From Pseudomonas azadiae (GTDB lineage: Bacteria; Pseudomonadota; Gammaproteobacteria; Pseudomonadales; Pseudomonadaceae), in the NCBI RefSeq assembly GCF_019145355.1, contig NZ_JAHSTY010000001.1, forward strand, positions 3,162,001 through 3,226,000: 64,000 bases of DNA, in the 5' to 3' direction. Position 1 is the first letter of the stretch. Each line of letters opens with the position of its first letter. The position numbers were made by a program, and so were the translations under genes. Below the pieces are notes generated by a model. That model was not told the DNA's origin. It searched no databases and was given only the letters and a program-made list of their open reading frames with translations. Positions 57,371 to 64,000 of the stretch are shown here, in pieces.

Positions 57371-59500
57371 TCAGCTCTTTTGTTCCTGCAGGATCTCGCG
57401 GGCGAGGGACGCGTTCACGTATTCGGTCATCAGCATCAAACCTTCGTAGGGTTGGATTTTTTTGTCATTGATGCACAGCTGCGCCATCTGCAGCAGCACC
57501 TGGCGTTTCTTCTTGTTGACCCGCGCGCACGGCACGCCAAAGGCGGTCTTGCGCACCTGCGGCAACGGCGCTTGCGGCGCCAGCTCCACCGTGATCCAAA
57601 TGCCCTGCATGAACTGCAGCGAGACGTCGGCGATGTGCTCGATCGGCAACGGCTGATCCAGGTTGGCGAACACAAAATGCTCCGGCGTCAGGCGCAACGC
57701 CGTCTGCGGTGCGCGCTTGAAGCGGCGCACGCCCAGCCAGATAAAAATCAGCGCGATACTGCCGATAGCCGCCCCCGCGCCAAGGGCAGACCAAGGCGTG
57801 CCTTTCAAACGTTCGGGAGCGAACCAGGGCCGGCTCATCGCCCAGATCCCCAGCAGCACGAATGGCACGCCCATGGCTGCCATCAGCACGCCTCGCCATT
57901 GGCCGCCTTCGTGCAATGCATGCTCGCCCTGCGCACCCGCGGCCATGGCTTCCAGCAGTCGGGCCTGCTCGGCGTTCTCCGATACGGCCAGCTCGATCAG
58001 CGCGTGGGAGAGCTGTTCCCGAACCGCCTGCGGTGCGCTGAAACAAGCGTCGATGTGCTGGCTCGCGGCTCTGGCGTCCACGGCGCGAGTAGCGCTATGC
58101 CGAGCGGCCTCCAGCGGTACATTAAGCGCTTGCAGGCGTTCGCCGTTGGATGGATGAGAATCGGTCGGGTGAGGTTGCTGGAACTCCAGCGCCTGCGCCG
58201 GCAATTGTAGATCCCGGGTTTGCAGCGCGATGAGGACGGCGTCGATAAGCTCGACATCACGGGCGTCTTCGCAGTGCGCTATCAATGCGTCTTCAACGTG
58301 CGGTTGCAAGACCGACACCCGCAACAACGCCGAAGCCGCCGCTGCATTTCCCACCAGCCGAGCCCCTGCGGCATCCGCCAACAGCTCGCGCTCACGGCTC
58401 CAACGGTTCACCGCGTGATCAAAGCGCTGCATGAAAAACATACCGAACATGAACGAGGGGCGCATCAGTCGGCCCTGGATAAAATCGCTGGCGGCCATGG
58501 TTTCCAGCAGCGCCTCCAGGCTGCGATTGACCCCATCGTAGATCGGTAAGAAGCGCAGGCTGTAATCGGTGTCTTGCCCCGCGAAGTGCGCCAGTTCATG
58601 GCCGATCACCGCGCCAACCTCGTCTTGGCTCAGCAGCCCCAGGTGCAGCAGGGGCAAATGCAGCGTGCGGCCACGTAGCGGTATTTGGACAGGCAGCACA
58701 AGGGCCTCGCTTGAGGTTACGTAAAAACCTTCGGCCAGGCTCACCACGATATGGTCCGGTGGCAACGCACCGAGGTTGCCAGCCAGTTCGGTTACACGAC
58801 CCCACAAGACCGGCGCCTGCTTGGGCGTGACCACCACACCGAACATCTCAACAGGTTCGGGCTTGAACAGGGTCAACATGCGCCGCAGTTGCTTGAGCAG
58901 CAGCCAGATCGAATACACGCAAAACGCCGCGATGACCCCCAACACCGCCATCAGCTTGATTTCTCCGCTGCCCAGCCGGCCGATGTGCCACAGCGCCAGG
59001 CCTTCATAACTCAGCGCCAGCGCCACGGCGGCGGCCATCGCCGCCCCATGACTTACCAACACGTAGGGTAATAAACGGCTGCCAAGGGTGAATGCGTGCA
59101 ACAACCTTTCCCGCGACTGCTGCGCGCGCCGGCCAGCCCAATGCGTGCCGAGCAATGCCGACGTGCCGATGAACGCTGCCAACAGCCCCAGGCCTGTCAC
59201 CCACGGCGCCAGCGCTTGCAATGCACGGTTTATAAGGTGAATGGTGGGCAGGTCGGCTTCAATCTTGGCCAGGCGAGTGAGGGCCAACTGCACGCTGATT
59301 TTTTCGGCGTGGATAGTGATGAGGGCAGCGGGGTCTTGCGCTACCAGCGTCTGCAACTGGCGTTTTGCAATGGCCACGTTGGCGGCGTAGTCGACCATTC
59401 GTGTGGTCGTCTCTTGCGCGCGCTGGTACTCCCACCCGCCTAGGGCGGCCAACAGCAGCGGGGAAACTACTAAAAGGAAGATCAGTTTCAGGGCGTTCAT
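57371..59500 (-). CDS. Membrane-bound M48-family metallopeptidase
   Basis: A 709-residue membrane protease. The zinc motif HELAH is at residues 301-305, with the third ligand Glu in RERELLADAAG further on. One hydrophobic segment at residues 5-20, then a cluster of about three segments (95-200), places the peptidase domain toward the cytoplasm or bilayer face. Two more segments (about 545-600) precede a 110-residue C-terminal domain rich in beta-type sequence. It resembles HtpX-like stress peptidases but is longer. It lies divergently next to the pel operon; a link is not shown. Confidence 0.85.
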   Translation of the reverse strand: MNALKLIFLLVVSPLLLAALGGWEYQRAQETTTRMVDYAANVAIAKRQLQTLVAQDPAALITIHAEKISVQLALTRLAKIEADLPTIHLINRALQALAPWVTGLGLLAAFIGTSALLGTHWAGRRAQQSRERLLHAFTLGSRLLPYVLVSHGAAMAAAVALALSYEGLALWHIGRLGSGEIKLMAVLGVIAAFCVYSIWLLLKQLRRMLTLFKPEPVEMFGVVVTPKQAPVLWGRVTELAGNLGALPPDHIVVSLAEGFYVTSSEALVLPVQIPLRGRTLHLPLLHLGLLSQDEVGAVIGHELAHFAGQDTDYSLRFLPIYDGVNRSLEALLETMAASDFIQGRLMRPSFMFGMFFMQRFDHAVNRWSRERELLADAAGARLVGNAAAASALLRVSVLQPHVEDALIAHCEDARDVELIDAVLIALQTRDLQLPAQALEFQQPHPTDSHPSNGERLQALNVPLEAARHSATRAVDARAASQHIDACFSAPQAVREQLSHALIELAVSENAEQARLLEAMAAGAQGEHALHEGGQWRGVLMAAMGVPFVLLGIWAMSRPWFAPERLKGTPWSALGAGAAIGSIALIFIWLGVRRFKRAPQTALRLTPEHFVFANLDQPLPIEHIADVSLQFMQGIWITVELAPQAPLPQVRKTAFGVPCARVNKKKRQVLLQMAQLCINDKKIQPYEGLMLMTEYVNASLAREILQEQKS

Positions 59501-59648
59501 GGGGGTCCGTTCACAACGCGGGTTTCGGGTATTAAAGTCAATTAAATGGCGATAATTTCCAGTCGCTTACCGTCTGGCGGCATAAAAGACAATACGTTGA
59601 CAGTCTCTCCCGAATCTAACATGATCGGCGGCGTTTTGATGGCTTCAA

Positions 59649-59662
59649 GCCACTAAACTGAC
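59649..59662 (+). promoter_or_regulatory. FleQ-box-like site upstream of the pel operon
   Basis: GCCACTAAACTGAC matches the reported FleQ-box pattern GTCANTAAATTGAC at all but two positions. It is about 115 bp upstream of the pelX ATG in the 275-bp region shared with the divergent M48 gene. FleQ with cyclic-di-GMP controls pel in P. aeruginosa. Confidence 0.45.
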
Positions 59663-59775
59663 ATCATTGACCACACGGATTCAGGAATTCTCCAGTCTGT
59701 GCAGGGACTTAATCGTGCCACCGTTAGCGGACTCACTACATGAAACCTCCGCTTGAGTCGTCAGGAAGAAACTTC

Positions 59776-60708
59776 ATGGATGTTAGGCGAGTTTTGGTTA
59801 CCGGTGGTGCAGGCTTTATCGGCTCGCATCTGGTAGATGCCTTGCTGGGCGAGGGATACAGCATTCGTGTGCTGGATAACCTGTCGACCGGCAAGATGGG
59901 CAACTTGCCGATCGGCAACCCGAATCTGGATGTGGTCGTGGGTGATGTCGCCGACAAAGCGGTGGTCGAGCAGGCCATGCTGGGTTGTGGCGCGGTGGTT
60001 CACCTGGCGGCAGTGGCATCGGTGCAGGCGTCGGTGGATGACCCGGTTGCGACCCACCAGAGCAATTTTGTCGGCACGCTCACTGTTTGCCAGGCCATGC
60101 TCAAGAACGGTGTGAAGCGCGTGGTATTCGCTTCCAGCGCTGCTGTTTACGGCAACAACGGCGAAGGCACGGCCATTGAAGAAGACACCCCCAAGTCGCC
60201 CCTGACGCCTTATGCGTGCGACAAGCTGGCCAGTGAGTATTACCTGGACTTCTACCGTCGCGAGCACGGCCTTGAGCCGGTAATCTTCCGCTTCTTCAAC
60301 ATCTTTGGCCCACGCCAGGACCCGTCCTCTCCGTACTCGGGCGTGATCAGCATATTTAGCCAGCGGGCAATCGCCAAGCAACCGATCACGGTATTCGGTG
60401 ACGGTGGGCAGACCCGCGATTTCGTCTATGTGCAGGACCTGGTGAGCATTCTCGTGCAGGCCGTGCAAACCCCCGAGGCTACTCCGGGTGCGGTCAATGT
60501 CGGCTTCAGCCGCGCGACCAGCTTGAACGACCTGATCAGCGAACTGGGTGGCGCCACCGGCACTGCGCTGACGGTGACGCATCAGGCGCAGCGCCAGGGT
60601 GATATTCGTCATTCCCGCGCTGACAACACGCGTCTGCTGCAACGCTTTGAACTCTCGACGCCGACCTCCGTGGGCCAGGGGTTGGCGCAGCTACTTCGCA
60701 GCTTGTAA
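59776..60708 (+). CDS. pelX: UDP-N-acetylglucosamine C4-epimerase PelX
   Basis: A 310-residue SDR epimerase. [21 protein letters not shown] at residues 3-23, SSAAVYGNNGEG and YACDKLASEYY with YxxxK are intact. The ATG at 59776 follows AGGAAGAA; an in-frame start at 59740 is possible. In P. protegens a homologous epimerase, PelX, sits directly upstream of pelA and supplies UDP-GalNAc for the Pel polymer; the same position here supports the name. Confidence 0.86.
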   Translation: MDVRRVLVTGGAGFIGSHLVDALLGEGYSIRVLDNLSTGKMGNLPIGNPNLDVVVGDVADKAVVEQAMLGCGAVVHLAAVASVQASVDDPVATHQSNFVGTLTVCQAMLKNGVKRVVFASSAAVYGNNGEGTAIEEDTPKSPLTPYACDKLASEYYLDFYRREHGLEPVIFRFFNIFGPRQDPSSPYSGVISIFSQRAIAKQPITVFGDGGQTRDFVYVQDLVSILVQAVQTPEATPGAVNVGFSRATSLNDLISELGGATGTALTVTHQAQRQGDIRHSRADNTRLLQRFELSTPTSVGQGLAQLLRSL

Positions 60709-60770
60709 CCCGTCGGTCTCCCGGTTCGACCTTAGCGCCGTCTCAGTTTCAGTCATTTCAAGAGTGCATT

Positions 60771-63584
60771 ATGGAAATCGTTTTTCGCGGGACGCGTGTC
60801 CGTGCAATAGCCGAGCGGCTGCTGGCCGCTTTTGCGTTGTTCGTTGGCGGGTCCACGGTGCAGGCCGCGACGTTGCCGCAGCCGGCCAGCGTGGCCTTTT
60901 GGTACGCCGACCAACCACCCCTGGCGGAGTTGGCGCAGTTTGACTGGGCGGTGGTCGAGCCTGGCCACATGACGCCTGCCGACGTCAAAACCCTGCGTAC
61001 GCTGGGCAGCGAGCCCTTTGCCTATCTGTCGGTGGGCGAATTTGACGGTAACAAAGCCGAGCTCGCCAAAGCCGGCTTGAGCAAAGCGGTGTCCCCGGTG
61101 CGTAACGATGCCTGGAACAGCCAGGTCATGGACCTCACCACTCAAGCCTGGCGCGAGCACTTGTTCGCACGCGCCAAAGACCTGGAAGCCCAGGGTTATG
61201 GCGGCGTGTTCCTCGACACCCTCGACAGTTTCCAGCTGCTGCCCCAAGCCCAGCAGGAAGCCCAGCGCGTAGGCCTGGCCAATTTGCTGCGTGACTTGCA
61301 CAAGCGTCAGCCAAAATTGAAGCTGTTCTTCAATCGCGGTTTCGAAGTCTTGCCTGAGTTGGACGGTGTCGCCGCCGCCGTGGCGGTCGAGTCGATTCAC
61401 GCAGGCTGGGACGCCTCCGCCAAGCGTTATCGCCCGGTCTCGGAGTCCGATCGCCAGTGGCTTGAAACCCATCTGCAACCGCTACGTGCCAAAGGCATCC
61501 CGCTGGTAGCGATCGATTACCTGCCGCCCGAGCGCCGCGAAGAAGCGCGCAAGCTGGCCAAGCGTCTGCGCGACGAAGGCTTCATTCCGTATATCAGCAC
61601 GCCTGATCTGAACACCATGGGCATCAGCAGCATCGAAGTCCAGCCACGCCGTATCGCGCTGCTTTTCGACCCGCGCGAAGGCGCGCTGGAAGATGCCGCC
61701 GGCCATACCGAACTTGGCGGCTTGCTGGAATACCTGGGCTATCGCGTCGACTACTTCCCGGCTGACAGCAACCTTCCGCGCTACAGCTTCGGCGGCCTGT
61801 ACGCCGGCGTTGTGACCTGGATGACCAGCGGCCCGCCGCAGGACCCTGCCGCGTTCAATCGCTTCATCAATGCGCGCCTGGACGAACAAGTGCCCGTCGC
61901 GTTTTTCAGCGGCCTGCCGATTGAAGACAAGTTGCTGCTCAAACGCCTGGGCCTCAAGCGCGATGCACCGCCGGCCACACAGGTGGTGAGCGTCACTCAC
62001 CAGGACAAAGCCCTGGTAGGCGCATTCGAAGCGCCGGTGGTGCCGCGTTCGCGTGACCTCACCGCCGTGTCGGTCATGCCCAACGGCCCGACTGCCGCGC
62101 TGTCGCTGACCGGCGCCAACGGTGACGTGTTCACCCCGGTGGTCGTGGGCAAGTGGGGCGGCCTGGCACTCGCCCCTTATCTGCTGGAAAGCAACAACGA
62201 GCGCAGCCGCTGGATCCTTGATCCCTTTGCTTTTTTGCAGGCCAGCCTGCACCTGCCAAGCCAGCCGCGCCCGGACGCCACCACCGAAAACGGCCGCCGC
62301 ATCGCCACCGTGCACATCGACGGCGACGGTTTCCCTTCCCGCGCTGAAGTGCGCGGCACGCCTTACGCCGGGCGTCACACGCTGGATGACTACATCAAGC
62401 CCAACCCGTTCCTGACTTCGGTGTCGATCATCGAAGCCGAGATTTCGCCGCGCGGCGCGTTCCCTTTCCTGGCCCGTGAGCTGGAGCCGATTGCGCGCGA
62501 AATCTTCGCCAACCCGAAAGTTGAAGTCGCCACGCACACCTTCAGCCACCCGTTTTTCATGCAGCCGGACAAAGCCAAGAAGCGCGAAAACTTCAGCCCG
62601 GAATACGGCATGAACATGAAGGTGCCGGGCTACGACAAAATCGATTTTCGCCGCGAAATCTTCGGCTCGCGCGACTACATCAACCAGAACCTGACCACCC
62701 CGCAAAAGCCGGTGAAGCTGGTGTTCTGGCCCGGTGACGCGCTGCCTTCGTCCGACACCATCAAGTTGGCCTACGACGCCGGCCTGAAAAACGTCAACGG
62801 CGCCGAAACCATCATGACCAACGCCAATCCTTCGCTGACCGGCCTCAACCCACTGCTGCGCCCGACGCCAGGCGGCTTGCAATACTACGCGCCGATCATC
62901 AACGAGAACCTCTACACCAACCTGTGGAAGGGCCCGTACTACGGCTTCCGCGAGTTGATCGAGACCTTCGAACTCACTGACAGCCCGCGCCGTCTGCGTG
63001 GCCTGCACCTTTATTACCACTTCTATTCCAGCACCAAGCAGGCATCGATCAAGGCCATGCACGAGATCTACGGCTACATGCGTGAGCAACAGCCGATGTC
63101 GTTGTGGATGAGCGACTACCTCGACCGTCTGCATGGCCTGTACCAGGCGAGCCTGGCCCGCACCGCCGATGGCGCCTGGCAGATCCGCGGCATGGACGCG
63201 CTGCGTACCGTGCGCCTGGATGCGCAGATGGGTTGGCCGGACCTGCTGCAATCGCAGGGCATCGCCGGCGTGCGCGATTTGCCGCAAGGGCGCTACGTGG
63301 CCCTGAGCAGCGACAACGCCTTGCTGGTGCTGCGCCCGGATCGAGACCCTAGACCTGCGCTGGAGGAAGCCAATGTGCCTCTGCTGGACTGGCGTTACCT
63401 GGATGAGCGACGCGTGAGTTTTGCCTTTGCCGGTCAGTTTGACCTGACCTTTTCCGTGCGTTCGGCCAGTGCCTGCCGCGTGGAAGTGGATGGACAACGA
63501 TTTGCAGGCAAGGCTTCGGCCGGCCTGTGGACTTTTCAATTACCTATGAAGCAGGTGAGTAATGGTCAGCTCCTCTGCAACTAA
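60771..63584 (+). CDS. pelA: Pel polysaccharide hydrolase/deacetylase PelA
   Basis: A 937-residue periplasmic enzyme. A signal peptide ends near residue 33 (VQAATLP). The N-terminal glycoside hydrolase domain has Glu207 in VAVESIHAGWD, and a carbohydrate-esterase-type deacetylase domain has Asp517 and Asp519 (HIDGDGF) plus His589 and His593 (THTFSHPF). These lie at a constant offset of 11 from the P. aeruginosa residues E218, D528, D530, H600 and H604. It partially deacetylates and processes the Pel polymer. The gene overlaps pelB by 23 bp. Confidence 0.95.
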   Translation: MEIVFRGTRVRAIAERLLAAFALFVGGSTVQAATLPQPASVAFWYADQPPLAELAQFDWAVVEPGHMTPADVKTLRTLGSEPFAYLSVGEFDGNKAELAKAGLSKAVSPVRNDAWNSQVMDLTTQAWREHLFARAKDLEAQGYGGVFLDTLDSFQLLPQAQQEAQRVGLANLLRDLHKRQPKLKLFFNRGFEVLPELDGVAAAVAVESIHAGWDASAKRYRPVSESDRQWLETHLQPLRAKGIPLVAIDYLPPERREEARKLAKRLRDEGFIPYISTPDLNTMGISSIEVQPRRIALLFDPREGALEDAAGHTELGGLLEYLGYRVDYFPADSNLPRYSFGGLYAGVVTWMTSGPPQDPAAFNRFINARLDEQVPVAFFSGLPIEDKLLLKRLGLKRDAPPATQVVSVTHQDKALVGAFEAPVVPRSRDLTAVSVMPNGPTAALSLTGANGDVFTPVVVGKWGGLALAPYLLESNNERSRWILDPFAFLQASLHLPSQPRPDATTENGRRIATVHIDGDGFPSRAEVRGTPYAGRHTLDDYIKPNPFLTSVSIIEAEISPRGAFPFLARELEPIAREIFANPKVEVATHTFSHPFFMQPDKAKKRENFSPEYGMNMKVPGYDKIDFRREIFGSRDYINQNLTTPQKPVKLVFWPGDALPSSDTIKLAYDAGLKNVNGAETIMTNANPSLTGLNPLLRPTPGGLQYYAPIINENLYTNLWKGPYYGFRELIETFELTDSPRRLRGLHLYYHFYSSTKQASIKAMHEIYGYMREQQPMSLWMSDYLDRLHGLYQASLARTADGAWQIRGMDALRTVRLDAQMGWPDLLQSQGIAGVRDLPQGRYVALSSDNALLVLRPDRDPRPALEEANVPLLDWRYLDERRVSFAFAGQFDLTFSVRSASACRVEVDGQRFAGKASAGLWTFQLPMKQVSNGQLLCN

Positions 63585-64000
63585 AAACACCCGCCTGCTC
63601 AATCCCTGGGCATTGGCGGTGGTGGCGGTGGCTGTCGGTGGCCTGTTGTGGGCGACCTTCCAGCGTGAAGAAGTCTTCCAGCCCGACGGCCGCCAGCCTG
63701 ACGCGGTATCGGCCAACTATGCCGAGCTGCTGCTGACGGCGCACCCGGACGACGATCACTTGCGCCTGCAACTGGTCGACCTGTTGATTCGCCTGGGTGA
63801 CTACACCAAGGCGCGTCAGCACTTGGAGGCCTGGCCCAAGCCGCAGCCGGAAACCCAGGCTTACTACCGCCTGGAACTGGACGCTCTGGTCGCCGACAGC
63901 AGCAACGACTTGATCGCGCAACGGGCTCTGGTCGAGCGCCTGGGCAGCTTCGACTACCGCAAGTTGCCGATGCCGCAGTTGCAAAACCTGGCCAAGCGCG
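63562..64000 (+). CDS. pelB: PelB, N-terminal part (cut by right edge)
   Basis: An open frame from the ATG at 63562 to the right edge (146 codons). It begins with a short cytoplasmic tail, a membrane anchor (residues 14-33, ALAVVAVAVGGLLWATF) and TPR-like helices (YAELLLTAHPDDDHLRLQLVDLLIRLGDYTKARQHLEAW). This matches PelB, whose periplasmic TPRs and C-terminal outer-membrane barrel export Pel. AGGTGAG precedes the ATG inside pelA. The barrel lies outside the window. Confidence 0.87.
   Translation, partial: MVSSSATKNTRLLNPWALAVVAVAVGGLLWATFQREEVFQPDGRQPDAVSANYAELLLTAHPDDDHLRLQLVDLLIRLGDYTKARQHLEAWPKPQPETQAYYRLELDALVADSSNDLIAQRALVERLGSFDYRKLPMPQLQNLAKR

Noticed and set aside
61482..63539. 685-codon minus-strand frame opposite pelA
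   Set aside because: PelA has all catalytic residues; the opposite frame is Arg/Val/Gln-rich shadow sequence.

Overview
The window is a contiguous stretch of a Pseudomonas chromosome, most likely from the P. fluorescens group. The evidence is the high GC content, the gene content and order (tauABCD, gshA, tex, ompR-envZ, rimABK, hslR, hslO, pckA; rml genes next to dctBD as in P. aeruginosa), and eleven fluorescent-pseudomonad REPIN loci built on TGTGGGAGC or TGTAGTGAGC palindromes. Most of it is core-genome housekeeping and metabolism. Accessory material lies at the left edge, at 26.7-29.6 kb and at the right edge.

0-7.8 kb: the N-terminal part of a large DUF6543 (dermonecrotic-toxin-like) protein running off the left edge, a BCCT choline/betaine transporter, DoxX and DUF1097 membrane proteins with an SDR oxidoreductase and a divergent LysR regulator, and an aldo/keto reductase. 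7.9-13.7 kb: a small strongly Shine-Dalgarno-led ORF, the tauABCD sulfonate operon (tauA starts at TTG), a nested REPIN and gshA (also TTG start). 13.9-25.7 kb: PaaI-type thioesterase and tex, ompR-envZ, the rimA-rimB-rimK ribosome-modification operon, hslR, a PAP2 phosphatase, hslO and pckA with a structured leader.

25.7-31 kb: an EamA transporter, then a small-gene region that looks AT-richer by eye. It holds a three-gene operon with two tandem membrane-anchored DUF1493 (acyl-carrier-like) paralogs, a possible DUF6124-like protein, an orphan YhfG-like antitoxin whose stop codon lies in a dispersed repeat, and a secreted YfaP/TPR protein. 31-45 kb: RecQ-like helicase, hotdog thioesterase, glycine-zipper protein, an orphan intrinsic terminator (possible sRNA), fdhD with an FdhF/YdeP-type molybdoenzyme and a LysR regulator, the BON-LysM protein Kbp, yrfG, nudE-cysQ, and a compact minus-strand array rmlB-rmlA-rmlC-rmlD-dctB-dctD-yiiD-type thioesterase.

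48.7-64 kb: a three-domain kinase/M23-like/class-III aminotransferase fusion, aguA, a TonB-dependent siderophore receptor with a possible Fur box, an OprD-family porin preceded by a promoter, bidirectional terminator and 42-codon leader ORF, a membrane M48 peptidase, and the start of a pel exopolysaccharide operon (pelX-pelA-pelB) with a FleQ-box-like site upstream. pelB runs off the right edge.

Functionally the window combines sulfur and redox metabolism (tau, cysQ, gshA, hslO), osmotic and envelope control (betT, ompR-envZ, kbp), translation-level control (rimABK, tex, hslR) and surface polysaccharides (rml, pel). The strongest candidates for new biology are the porin leader at 55.8-56.0 kb, the paired membrane acyl-carrier-like proteins at 26.7-28.5 kb, the orphan YhfG-like gene and the kinase-aminotransferase fusion.
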